A stretch of 64,000 bases of DNA from the NCBI GenBank assembly GCA_913062555.1, contig CAJXVU010000018.1, positions 1 to 64,000 on the forward strand, written 5' to 3'. Position 1 is the stretch's first letter. The number at the start of each line of letters is the position of its first letter. This document shows positions 45,675 to 53,676 of the stretch, in pieces. The translations under genes were made by a program, and so were the position numbers. Under the pieces are notes generated by a model that was not told the origin of the DNA, did not search any database, and worked only from the letters and a program-made list of their open reading frames with translations. This stretch comes from an uncultured Bacteroidota bacterium (lineage in GTDB: Bacteria > Bacteroidota > Bacteroidia > Flavobacteriales > Flavobacteriaceae).

Positions 45675-46562
45675 TTAATAATCACTCAATTTACAAGGCC
45701 CTTCAAGAACGGTTTTTACAATTTTTAAAGTCCCATCTTCTTTGGTAGCGATATGCCATTTAATAAGTGAGATTGTTCCATTTTCAATTTCAATCCCAGT
45801 AATACTTCTAGGGTGAACGCAACTACCATCATTAAAAAAAGGAATATCCCCAACACGAGGAAATCTCGGGCGATGGGTGTGACCAACAATAGTGAGTAAG
45901 TTGTTGTTCTCAGTAATCCATTTTTTTATACGGCGTTCAACTTTTATGAGCTCTTTATTGTTTTTTGCCGGACTAGTAGGATCTGCGATCCCAATAATTT
46001 GAAGCGGTTTCCATAATATTCTAACCATCACTCGGCTCCATCTCCAGCAAATATAGTTCCACCAATCAGCTTGGTGTCCATGGGTTAAAAATAACTTTTG
46101 CCCAGTGTCAGTATGCTTTAAAATAATGCCTTCATGATAGGTGATGTCTTTAAATAACTCAACTGATTGTCCAGACTTTTCATCAATGTATGTGGATAAG
46201 TGTTTTTTGACATAGTTGGGGTTTCTATACACCATGTCGTGATTTCCCCATATCATGTGCAATCTATTGTCCTTATGAAATAATTTTAACAGCATGTACA
46301 CATTTCGATGTGCATTAAAAATGTTTTCAAACTTTACATTTTCCCATAATTCGTCACCGTCGCCAAGCTCGAAATACTGAAAATCTTCAGCAAAATAATG
46401 TTTTAATGCATGAAAATAAATATTCCTATTGTTGGCAAAGTCATCGGCAAAACTATTATCCCCTCTGTGACAATCACTGAATAAAATAAACTTGCTCGAA
46501 TCGTCGAAGTTTAAAACCGCTGCGTGTTTATAGGCGCTATCTAATCTTGTTTTTGATGACAT
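45675..46562 (-). CDS. Calcineurin-like metallophosphoesterase
   Basis: A 295-residue cytoplasmic metallophosphoesterase with the dinuclear metal motifs in order: DCHRGD (D-x-H), GDGDELWE, GNHDMVY, LTHGHQADWW and VGHTHRPRF. This class includes UDP-diacylglucosamine hydrolase-like (LpxH/YbbF) and other phosphodiesterases. The substrate is not decided by sequence. The start at 46562 is preferred over 46625 because the longer frame would run through the terminator of the upstream gene. Confidence 0.85.
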   Translation of the reverse strand: MSSKTRLDSAYKHAAVLNFDDSSKFILFSDCHRGDNSFADDFANNRNIYFHALKHYFAEDFQYFELGDGDELWENVKFENIFNAHRNVYMLLKLFHKDNRLHMIWGNHDMVYRNPNYVKKHLSTYIDEKSGQSVELFKDITYHEGIILKHTDTGQKLFLTHGHQADWWNYICWRWSRVMVRILWKPLQIIGIADPTSPAKNNKELIKVERRIKKWITENNNLLTIVGHTHRPRFPRVGDIPFFNDGSCVHPRSITGIEIENGTISLIKWHIATKEDGTLKIVKTVLEGPCKLSDY

Positions 46563-46587
46563 CCTGTAAATGTAAATAAATTTCAAT

Positions 46588-46622
46588 AAAAAAATGCTTC
46601 CCAAATTGAGAAGCATTTTTTT
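46588..46622 (-). terminator. Terminator of acyl-CoA dehydrogenase gene
   Basis: A perfect 13-bp stem (46588-46600 with 46610-46622), 9-nt loop, with A7 on the left and T7 on the right. On the minus strand it follows the gcdH stop by 42 nt. Its position shows that the phosphoesterase start must lie downstream, at 46562. Confidence 0.9.
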
Positions 46623-46664
46623 CAATTACTCGTTCAAGTAAGATATTAAAATAGCCTATAGCTG

Positions 46665-47843
46665 TTATTTAAACGCATTTAAACCTGTAATGTCCAACCC
46701 GGTAATTAATAGGTGGATATCATGAGTCCCTTCATAAGTGATCACACTTTCAAGATTCATAGAATGACGCATAATGCTATATTCTCCAGTGATACCCATT
46801 CCGCCTAACATTTGTCGCGCTTCACGTGCAATATTAATTGCCATATCCACATTATTACGCTTAGCCATTGATATTTGAGCAGAAGTGGCTTTATCCTCAT
46901 TTCGCAATACACCTAAACGCCAAGTTAATAATTGCGCTTTAGTGATTTCTGTAATCATTTCGGCTAATTTTTTCTGTTGCAATTGGAATTGGCCAATAGG
47001 TTTTCCAAACTGAATACGTTCTTTACTATATCTAAGGGCAGTGTCATAACAGTCCATGGCCGCTCCAATAGCTCCCCATGCAATTCCAAAACGCGCAGAA
47101 TCTAAACAGCCAAGTGGTGCTCCTAATCCTGATTTGTTAGGTAATAAATTTTCTTTAGGAACTTTTACATTATCAAATATCAATTCGCCTGTAGCACTTG
47201 CTCGAAGTGACCATTTGTTATGTGTTTCAGGCGTAGAAAACCCTTCCATACCACGTTCAACAATTAAACCGTGAATACGTCCACTTTCATCTTTAGCCCA
47301 AACCACAGCAACATGTGCAAATGGTGCGTTTGAGATCCACATTTTGGCGCCATTTAAAAGATAATGGTCGCCCATATCTTTAAAATTGGTAACCATGCCA
47401 CTAGGGTTAGAACCATGATCTGGCTCTGTTAATCCAAAACATCCAATCCATTCTCCGCTTGCTAATTTTGGTAAATATTTCTGGCGTTGTTCTTCATTTC
47501 CATATTTCCAGATAGGATACATTACCAATGATGATTGAACCGAAGCTGTACTGCGTACTCCTGAATCGCCACGTTCAATTTCTTGCATGATTAAACCATA
47601 AGAAATTTGATCTAATCCTGCACCGCCATATTCTTCAGGAATATAAGGTCCAAAGGCACCAATCTCGGCAAGGCCCTTAACAATTTGAGTTGGAAATTCT
47701 GCTTTTTGTGCATACTCTTCAATGATGGGAGAGACATCTCTTTTAACCCATTCTCGAGCGGCATCACGTACTAATTTATGCTCCTCAGTTAAAAGCTCAT
47801 CTAAATTATAATAATCTGGAGCTTCAAATAAATCTGGTTTCAT
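46665..47843 (-). CDS. gcdH: Glutaryl-CoA dehydrogenase
   Basis: FAD-dependent acyl-CoA dehydrogenase, 392 residues, that oxidises and decarboxylates glutaryl-CoA to crotonyl-CoA in lysine and tryptophan catabolism. The catalytic base Glu371 lies in the family motif TYEGTHDIH. The arginine in GVRSTASVQSSLVM is the residue that binds the glutarate carboxylate in known enzymes and supports this assignment over other acyl-CoA dehydrogenases. ITGLTEPDHGSNPS-like substrate and FAD motifs (CFGLTEPDHGSNPSG, WISNAP) are also present. Transcribed alone. Confidence 0.92.
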   Translation of the reverse strand: MKPDLFEAPDYYNLDELLTEEHKLVRDAAREWVKRDVSPIIEEYAQKAEFPTQIVKGLAEIGAFGPYIPEEYGGAGLDQISYGLIMQEIERGDSGVRSTASVQSSLVMYPIWKYGNEEQRQKYLPKLASGEWIGCFGLTEPDHGSNPSGMVTNFKDMGDHYLLNGAKMWISNAPFAHVAVVWAKDESGRIHGLIVERGMEGFSTPETHNKWSLRASATGELIFDNVKVPKENLLPNKSGLGAPLGCLDSARFGIAWGAIGAAMDCYDTALRYSKERIQFGKPIGQFQLQQKKLAEMITEITKAQLLTWRLGVLRNEDKATSAQISMAKRNNVDMAINIAREARQMLGGMGITGEYSIMRHSMNLESVITYEGTHDIHLLITGLDITGLNAFK

Positions 47844-48217
47844 TTGATTGTAATTTTGTAATAAAAATGCGTAATTCTGAGTTTACACCTCTTTAAATTA
47901 TTAAACATGCAATAATAGGCCAAATTTAGTCAAAGCAAGTGATATATATACCACTTTTAAAAGGAAAAGATACAAGAGACTTTTCATTTTTTTTAAAAAA
48001 GACATAAGGAAGTGTTGTACACTATATAATCTAAAAACAACTTTTTTCATGAGTTAAAGAATAATTTAACTTGTATAATTATATGTATGTTTTGTATCGG
48101 CTTCGGGGATGTCTAAATGAATGTTGAATTTTCTCACGGTTAGTTATTTAGTTGTATATTTAAATTTTGTCTCCTAGTCTACCTAATCAGTCTTAATCTT
48201 CTTTTTAAATCAATTAA
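47844..48217. other. 374-bp intergenic region, divergent genes
   Basis: Separates the minus-strand gcdH from the plus-strand antiporter gene. It holds a likely gcdH -7 element and an AT-rich inverted repeat, AGTTAAA-N6-TTTAACT (48052-48071), that could be an operator. No open frame that looks coding and no clear -7 element for the antiporter was seen. Confidence 0.6.
47921..47928 (-). promoter_or_regulatory. Putative -7 element for gcdH
   Basis: On the minus strand 47928-47921 reads TAAATTTG, fitting TAnnTTTG, 77 nt before the gcdH start. No -33 TTG at normal spacing. Confidence 0.35.
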
Positions 48218-49522
48218 ATGAGTTCAGAATCACAAAAAATTGGATTAGTAACAACCACTTCGCTAGTTGTAGGAAATATGATAGGAGCAGGTATTTTTTT
48301 ATTACCTGCAACTTTGGCTGGCTATGGAAGTATTAGTTTATTAGGATGGGTATTTACTGCCGCAGGAGCAATTATTTTAGCCAAAATATTTAGCAATTTT
48401 AGTAAAATTATTGTTGATAAAAGTGGAGGCCCTTATACCTATTCTAAAGCGGGATTTGGTGACTTTGTTGGGTTTTTGGTGGCTTGGGGTTATTGGATTT
48501 CGGTTTGGGTGAGTAATGCTGCAATTGCCATTGCAATTATTGGAGCACTGAGTTTCTTTTTTCCAGTGCTGGAAACAAATCCCGTGATAGCAGTAAGTGT
48601 AGGGTTAAGTATGATTTGGTTTTTTACATGGATTAACTCTAAAGGTGTTCAAGCTTCTGGGAAAATGCAAGTGGTTACAACCGTTTTAAAACTGTTACCA
48701 CTTGTCTTCATAATTTTAGTTGGAGCCTTCTTCTTTAGTTTAGATAATTTTCCTGATTTTAACTTAACCGGAGAGAGTGATTTTGCGACTTTTCCTGTGG
48801 TAGCGGCTTTAACACTGTATGCTTTTTTGGGGATTGAATCTGCAACTATTCCTGCCGAGAATGTTAAAAATCCAGAGCGAACCGTGTCAAGAGCGACTAT
48901 GTTGGGGACTATTATTACTACCTGTATTTATATATTTGGAACGGTAGTGCTGTTTGGGATATTACCGGTTGATATTTTGAAAGATTCTCCTGCACCTTTT
49001 GCAGAAGCAGGAAAAATAATAGGCGGTGAATATGCAGGTTATTTTGTTGCCGCGGGGGCGGCAATTTCTGGTATAGGAGCTTTAAATGGTTGGATTTTAA
49101 TTGTTGCACAAATTCCTATGGCTACAGCAAAAGATAATATGTTTCCGAGAGTCTTTAAAAAAGAAAACAAAAATGGTGCACCATTTATTGGGTTAATTAT
49201 AGGTAGCTTGCTAAGCTCATTAGTAATGTTGATGAATTTTACTGAAGGCTTGGTAGATCAGTTTTCCTTTATTATAAATCTTACTGTTCTAACCTGTTTG
49301 ATCCCTTACTTATTTGTTTCGGCGTCCTATGTATTGGTCTTGATTGAGAAGAAAATAAATCTCAATGCCATGATAAAAACCTTTATCCTCGGAGGCTTGG
49401 GGTTTGCCTATTCCATTTGGGCCATATATGGGTCAGGTCATGAAACGGTATTTTATGGGTTTTTGTTATTATTGTTGGGGATTCCTTTTTATATTATAAT
49501 GAAATGGAATCAAAGAAAATAA
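48218..49522 (+). CDS. APC-family amino-acid antiporter (AdiC/ArcD-like)
   Basis: A 434-residue transporter with 12 predicted transmembrane helices of the amino acid-polyamine-organocation family. The substrate-binding loop of TM1 is seen as GNMIGAGIFLLPA, the TM6 segment as AFLGIESATIPAENVKNP and TM8 as GALNGWILIVAQ with the Trp aligned by eye to the gating Trp of the arginine/agmatine antiporter AdiC. The AdiC TM6 Trp is replaced by Tyr (TLYAFLG). The next gene, 3 nt downstream, encodes an arginine-modifying-enzyme-like hydrolase, so arginine or a methylated or decarboxylated derivative is the likely substrate. Confidence 0.85.
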   Translation: MSSESQKIGLVTTTSLVVGNMIGAGIFLLPATLAGYGSISLLGWVFTAAGAIILAKIFSNFSKIIVDKSGGPYTYSKAGFGDFVGFLVAWGYWISVWVSNAAIAIAIIGALSFFFPVLETNPVIAVSVGLSMIWFFTWINSKGVQASGKMQVVTTVLKLLPLVFIILVGAFFFSLDNFPDFNLTGESDFATFPVVAALTLYAFLGIESATIPAENVKNPERTVSRATMLGTIITTCIYIFGTVVLFGILPVDILKDSPAPFAEAGKIIGGEYAGYFVAAGAAISGIGALNGWILIVAQIPMATAKDNMFPRVFKKENKNGAPFIGLIIGSLLSSLVMLMNFTEGLVDQFSFIINLTVLTCLIPYLFVSASYVLVLIEKKINLNAMIKTFILGGLGFAYSIWAIYGSGHETVFYGFLLLLLGIPFYIIMKWNQRK

Positions 49523-49525
49523 ATT

Positions 49526-50404
49526 ATGAGCACAACATGTCATTCTGAATATTTAAAATTAAAAAGGGTTTTTTTAAAACCTGCTAAAAATGCATTTGTA
49601 TCTGATATTCATCTTAGTGAACAATGGAAGGATTTAAATTATTTGTCACGACCTGATTTCGACGAATCTATCAGTGAATATGAGGTTTTTGAAAAATGTT
49701 TAATTGATGAGAATGTGGAACTAGAATTTTTCCCGTATAATACTGCTGTGCAAATTGATTCCATTTACTGTAGAGATGCAAGCATAGCTACAAATTTTGG
49801 AATGGTCATTTGTAATATGGGTAAGTCTAGAAGAATTTATGAACCACAGGCTCAAAAACAAGTTTTTGAGGAATTAGAGATTCCTATATTAGGAAAAATA
49901 AATGCTCCAGGAACTTTAGAGGGAGGTGATGTTGCTTGGTTAGATGAGCAAACTTTAGCCGTAGGGCATACTTATAGAACAAATGAAGAAGGGATTAAGC
50001 AGTTAAAACAATTATTAGAACCCAAAGGGGTCACAGTAATTGTTGTGGAATTACCACATTATAAAGGCGATCAAGATGTATTTCACCTCATGTCCATTTT
50101 GAGTCCGGTAGATAAGGATTTGGCGGTAGTTTACTCTGCATTAATGCCAATTAAATTTAGAAATGAATTACTAAAAAGGGGTTTTGAATTGATTGAGGTC
50201 CCTGATGAAGAGTTTGAGTCTATGGGGTGTAATGTATTTGCGATTGGCCCAAGACATTGTATAATGGTAGATGGTAATCCAATTACAAAAAAGCGATTAG
50301 AAGCAGCAGGATGCCTGGTTTCTGTTTATAAAGGGAATGAGATTAGTGTGAAAGGTGGGGGAGGTCCTACTTGTTTAACACGGCCAATGATGCGATCACA
50401 TTAA
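49526..50404 (+). CDS. DDAH/arginine deiminase-like hydrolase
   Basis: A 292-residue member of the guanidine-modifying (amidinotransferase/ADI/DDAH) superfamily. The expected active-site residues are present: Arg83-Asp84 (CRDAS), Glu132 in LEGGD, His187 (VFHLMS) and the nucleophile Cys283 (GGGGPTCLTRP). The length fits dimethylarginine dimethylaminohydrolases, which make citrulline and methylamines, better than classical arginine deiminases (about 400 residues). Pairing with the antiporter suggests uptake and hydrolysis of an arginine analogue. It ends back to back with trmN6 with no base between the stop codons. Confidence 0.85.
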   Translation: MSTTCHSEYLKLKRVFLKPAKNAFVSDIHLSEQWKDLNYLSRPDFDESISEYEVFEKCLIDENVELEFFPYNTAVQIDSIYCRDASIATNFGMVICNMGKSRRIYEPQAQKQVFEELEIPILGKINAPGTLEGGDVAWLDEQTLAVGHTYRTNEEGIKQLKQLLEPKGVTVIVVELPHYKGDQDVFHLMSILSPVDKDLAVVYSALMPIKFRNELLKRGFELIEVPDEEFESMGCNVFAIGPRHCIMVDGNPITKKRLEAAGCLVSVYKGNEISVKGGGGPTCLTRPMMRSH

Positions 50405-51127
50405 CTACATCTTTAAATAAAAATCTTTAGTTAAATTGATATAATCCTGAGTAAAATCATGTCTGCCAGTTTCAATAATTAGTTCTTCGATTTCTGTGCT
50501 GGTTTTACTGAATGAAAACTCGATAAGGCTGCGTTTAATTTCAGATTTAGGATTCCCTTTTACACGCAATATTCTATTTGGTAAGAGCTGAATATTCTTA
50601 CTTAAATTAATAAATCTTTGTTCTTCTTTAAAAGGGATAATCACAGTGAATTTTCCATTTTCAGACAATAATTTGGAAGCACTATCAACAAGATGGTCAA
50701 AAGGCATGGCGTCAGCAAAACGCGCTAAATCACGTTGTTGATTTTCGCTTTTATAATCTTCAGAATAAAAAGGAGGGTTGGAAATTATGAGGTCGTATTT
50801 GTCATCAATCTCATCTGCAAATTCTTCAAGAGAAGCATGATAACAAAATAAGCGATCGGCCCAAGGGGAGTTTTCAAAATTGGCAACACATTGTTCGTAG
50901 GCAGCGTCATCAATTTCTAAAGCATCAATGAGTTCGGCATTGCTGCGCTGCGCACTCATAAGCGCTATAAGTCCAGTTCCAGCACCAATATCTAATATTG
51001 AAAAAGGAAAGTGGTTTAATGTTGCCCAAGCACCAAGAAGCACTCCGTCTGTGCCAACTTTCATGGCACATTGGTCCTGTGCAATAGTAAATTGTTTGAA
51101 GTTGAATGGTTTCGTCAAATTTTCCAA
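50405..51127 (-). CDS. trmN6: tRNA1(Val) adenine-37 N6-methyltransferase
   Basis: SAM-dependent N6-adenine methyltransferase of the YfiC/TrmN6 family, 240 residues. It shows KVGTDGVLLGAW, the SAM motif ILDIGAGTGLIALMSAQR and the catalytic NPPFY (in LIISNPPFY). The family methylates A37 next to the anticodon. Lies 27 nt after rimM on the same strand, in a translation-related cluster with rpsP. Confidence 0.9.
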   Translation of the reverse strand: MENLTKPFNFKQFTIAQDQCAMKVGTDGVLLGAWATLNHFPFSILDIGAGTGLIALMSAQRSNAELIDALEIDDAAYEQCVANFENSPWADRLFCYHASLEEFADEIDDKYDLIISNPPFYSEDYKSENQQRDLARFADAMPFDHLVDSASKLLSENGKFTVIIPFKEEQRFINLSKNIQLLPNRILRVKGNPKSEIKRSLIEFSFSKTSTEIEELIIETGRHDFTQDYINLTKDFYLKM

Positions 51128-51154
51128 ATATTAGATTCCAAATTCAATTGGATT

Positions 51155-51682
51155 TTATTCAAGATACAAATCTATTAATCCTTCTGGGGTCTCCACAGTA
51201 ATGGTTTTATTCTCGCGATCTATTTTTTGAATAAACTCATCGTTCATAGGAATCAAAATCTCAATACCATCCCTATCAATTTCAAATAAAGATTGTGCTG
51301 TATTGTCATTGATCCCAGTTATTGTCCCCACCGTTCCAAAATTGATGTCCACCATAGTAAAGCCAATTACTTCATGAAAATAAAACTTATTTCCTTCTAG
51401 TTTTGGTAATAATTCTAAAGGTAAATAGACGTCGCTTTTCATTAACGCATCGGCATCGGCCTCATTAGTCACTTCTTCAAACTTAATACGAAGCAAATCA
51501 GATTTATGAAGTTGTGAACTTTCAATAAAAAAAGGAATCAGAGAATTGCCAACAAAAATAAAAACAGCATCTAGGTTTTCATAAAGTTCAGGTTGATCAG
51601 TGTCCAGTTTGACAAGTAGTTCACCTTTAAAGCTGTACTTTCTAACAATTTTTCCTAAATAAAAGCAGTCATCAATGGTCAT
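51155..51682 (-). CDS. rimM: Ribosome maturation factor RimM
   Basis: A 175-residue 16S rRNA processing factor that helps assemble the 30S head. It has the N-terminal RimM domain (FYLGKIVRKYSFKGELLVKL) and the C-terminal PRC-barrel domain (about 95-170, FYFHEVIGFTMVD and IPMNDEFIQKID). Downstream of rpsP in the standard order, but an intrinsic terminator lies between the two. Confidence 0.95.
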   Translation of the reverse strand: MTIDDCFYLGKIVRKYSFKGELLVKLDTDQPELYENLDAVFIFVGNSLIPFFIESSQLHKSDLLRIKFEEVTNEADADALMKSDVYLPLELLPKLEGNKFYFHEVIGFTMVDINFGTVGTITGINDNTAQSLFEIDRDGIEILIPMNDEFIQKIDRENKTITVETPEGLIDLYLE

Positions 51683-51693
51683 AAGCTATAAAA

Positions 51694-51724
51694 TAAAAAA
51701 ACTCCGATATCGCTATCGGAGTTT
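51694..51724 (-). terminator. Terminator between rpsP and rimM
   Basis: A perfect 11-bp stem (51699-51709 with 51714-51724) with a 4-nt loop. On the minus strand it is followed by a T-rich tract (51700 down to 51694). It lies 23 nt after the rpsP stop and 12 nt before the rimM start. No promoter for rimM was seen, so partial read-through may set rimM dose relative to S16. Confidence 0.88.
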
Positions 51725-51747
51725 AAAAGTATAAAAAAAATATATTT

Positions 51748-52254
51748 TTATTCTTCTTCGTTAGTTGCATCTGCGTTTTCAACGACTTCTGGAGCCTCTT
51801 CAACAACAGGAGCTGCAGCTGCGATTCTTGCTTCATTAACAGCTTTTTCAGCTTCTAGAGCTTTTGCTGTTACATCTGCTTGAGATTTTGCTAATCCATC
51901 TTTTTTAGCGTCAACTTTAGTTGCTTTGTCATCTAACCAAGCTTGAAATTTCTTTTCAGCTTCTTCTTCTGTTAAAGCACCTTTTCTAACACCCCCTGCT
52001 AAGTGATTTTTTAATAAAGCACCTTTATAAGATAAAATGGCTCTAGCGGTATCAGTAGGTTGTGCTCCATTTTGAAGCCATTTTACTGCACCTTCAACAT
52101 TTAATTCTATAATTGCTGGGTTTACATTTGGATTGTAAATTCCTAATTTTTCTAAGAATTTACCGTCTCTTTTTGATCTTGCATCTGCTGCAACAATCCA
52201 GTAAAAAGGTTTTCCTTTTTTACCGTGTCTTTGTAGTCTTAATTTAACTGGCAT
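51748..52254 (-). CDS. rpsP: 30S ribosomal protein bS16 with C-terminal extension
   Basis: Ribosomal protein bS16, 168 residues from the ATG at 52254 (MPVKLRLQRHG..., KPFYWIVAADAR, LGIYNP). The core S16 fold covers about residues 1-85. The rest is an Ala/Glu/Lys-rich tail found in Bacteroidota and absent from the 82-residue E. coli protein. The longer frame to 52329 begins upstream of the predicted transcription start and is rejected. Confidence 0.96.
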   Translation of the reverse strand: MPVKLRLQRHGKKGKPFYWIVAADARSKRDGKFLEKLGIYNPNVNPAIIELNVEGAVKWLQNGAQPTDTARAILSYKGALLKNHLAGGVRKGALTEEEAEKKFQAWLDDKATKVDAKKDGLAKSQADVTAKALEAEKAVNEARIAAAAPVVEEAPEVVENADATNEEE

Positions 52255-52300
52255 AATAATTAATTTGTAAGGTTCTCGACCTCTGTTATTAATGAGAGCG

Positions 52301-52329
52301 CAAAGATACTCTATTTTTCTAATTCTCAA
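52301..52329 (-). promoter_or_regulatory. Promoter of rpsP
   Basis: Minus strand TTG (52329-52327), 18-nt spacer, TATCTTTG (52308-52301): a full match to the Bacteroidota consensus, 46 nt before the rpsP ATG. It rules out the in-frame start at 52329. Confidence 0.65.
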
Positions 52330-52397
52330 TTAAATGGACGACTTTTTTTGGTCATAGGAATTATAAGCTCTAAAGTTAGGAATAACTTCAAAACTAA

Positions 52398-52796
52398 TTA
52401 TTCTTCCAATGTTCTCATATAGTTAATGATAAGCCATCGGTCTTCATCATCAGGCATCTTTTTAGTGTATTCGGGCATGTCGTCTCTTCCAAAAGTAGTT
52501 TTGTAAAATAATGCGCCATCAGTCTGGGCTTGAAATTCTTCCGAAGAGAAATCACCCAAATCACCTTCTTGTTCTTCAGCTTTTGTTCCATCTCCATAGC
52601 CTTCTTTTCCATGACAAGATTTACAGTGTTTATTATATAATGATTTTCCAATTGATAAATCAACATCTGCATCTGTTGGATTTGACATGTTTTGGTATTT
52701 CTCAGGCACAATCCATTCGTCTTGTATTAATGATGTAAAAGAGGCAAATACGAGTGCCAAAATTACGATGCCTATTATTTTTTTAATTGTTTTCAT
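52398..52796 (-). CDS. Monohaem cytochrome c, end of electron-transfer operon
   Basis: A 132-residue periplasmic class I-type cytochrome c. An N-terminal signal or anchor helix (about 5-24) precedes the haem site CKSCH (Cys58, Cys61, His62), and GRDDMPEY supplies a likely axial Met. The SIGKSLYNKHCKSCHG and WLIINYMRTL ends are classical. It is the last of eight contiguous minus-strand genes and could be the soluble or tethered acceptor that links the NrfD/Fe-S module to the oxidase or to the other haem proteins. 10 nt after its neighbour. Confidence 0.88.
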   Translation of the reverse strand: MKTIKKIIGIVILALVFASFTSLIQDEWIVPEKYQNMSNPTDADVDLSIGKSLYNKHCKSCHGKEGYGDGTKAEEQEGDLGDFSSEEFQAQTDGALFYKTTFGRDDMPEYTKKMPDDEDRWLIINYMRTLEE

Positions 52797-52806
52797 AGTG
52801 TTGATT

Positions 52807-53676
52807 TTAAGTTTTTTTGATTTTAAATAAATTAGTAATTAGATAAATAATAGTCCCCCACATCCCTATTATTAGGAGGTTTGCAAAAATCAATATAAAT
52901 AGTGGAGTCTTATTTCGAGGAGCCCATAAGGTTCTTTGTTCATAAGTAGATTCATTAACAATTGGTGAGCCAATTGAGGTCTCAAAAATTGCTTTTATGG
53001 TTCCGTAGAGGTCACTGTCACTGAGCACAACCTCAAATATTAATTCTCCATTTATACCGGGGATCCCATCTTCAACAGGAATAATTATAGTGCCGTTTTC
53101 ATCGGTATAGTTAAATTCATCTCCAATTTTTAAAGGATTAAATAGCCGTTGTACTTGAACATCTAATGATTCATTACTAATAGGATTTGTTGTGTTAGTA
53201 TCTATTAATGATGCTGTGATATAATTGATGCGATCTTTAATGATGTGTTTGGCCCTAATTTCAGCATTTTTAAAGGAAACGCTTTTCTTGGCTTTCTTAA
53301 TAGTATCGTTTCCTTTAAATAAAACAATGAGGTTGTATGTACTTGTTGAATCTGGGGTGATAGAATTTATGCCTTTTAATAAAAATTTCGTTTCACCTTT
53401 AATGTTGGTAATCACTTTTCCCAGGATATGATTTTCGTCATTAATTTCATTTAAAACAGTTAATTCTATTCCCGAAATTTTTATATTTTTTTTATTGATT
53501 TTTGATGAGGCAGAAATATTAAGATACATTTCGCCATCCATTATTTTTACATAATCTGCTTTTAGTCTAACCTTGTTCTTTTTTGTTTGTGCATTTAAAT
53601 TTTGAAATGCTGTTGAGACAAAGAAAACGCTTACTAAGACGAGAAAGATAAAACGAAAATTTACTTGATTTTTCAT
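52807..53676 (-). CDS. Unknown exported, membrane-tailed protein of electron-transfer operon
   Basis: A 289-residue protein with a signal peptide (about 1-30, ending LNAQ), a beta-strand-rich periplasmic region (about 31-255, with no Cys and no cofactor motif; part resembles Ig-like or carboxypeptidase-regulatory repeats) and one C-terminal helix (about 262-284) with a basic end, giving a periplasmic domain anchored by its C terminus. I do not recognise the family. The start overlaps the nrfD-like stop by 4 nt, so the two products probably function together. Confidence 0.65.
   Translation of the reverse strand: MKNQVNFRFIFLVLVSVFFVSTAFQNLNAQTKKNKVRLKADYVKIMDGEMYLNISASSKINKKNIKISGIELTVLNEINDENHILGKVITNIKGETKFLLKGINSITPDSTSTYNLIVLFKGNDTIKKAKKSVSFKNAEIRAKHIIKDRINYITASLIDTNTTNPISNESLDVQVQRLFNPLKIGDEFNYTDENGTIIIPVEDGIPGINGELIFEVVLSDSDLYGTIKAIFETSIGSPIVNESTYEQRTLWAPRNKTPLFILIFANLLIIGMWGTIIYLITNLFKIKKT

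Noticed and set aside
46563-46625. Longer start of the phosphoesterase
   Set aside because: It would translate through the terminator hairpin of gcdH, and the extension is not conserved-looking.
52255-52329. Longer start of bS16
   Set aside because: It precedes the predicted rpsP promoter -7 element, and all S16 proteins begin at the MPVKLRL position.
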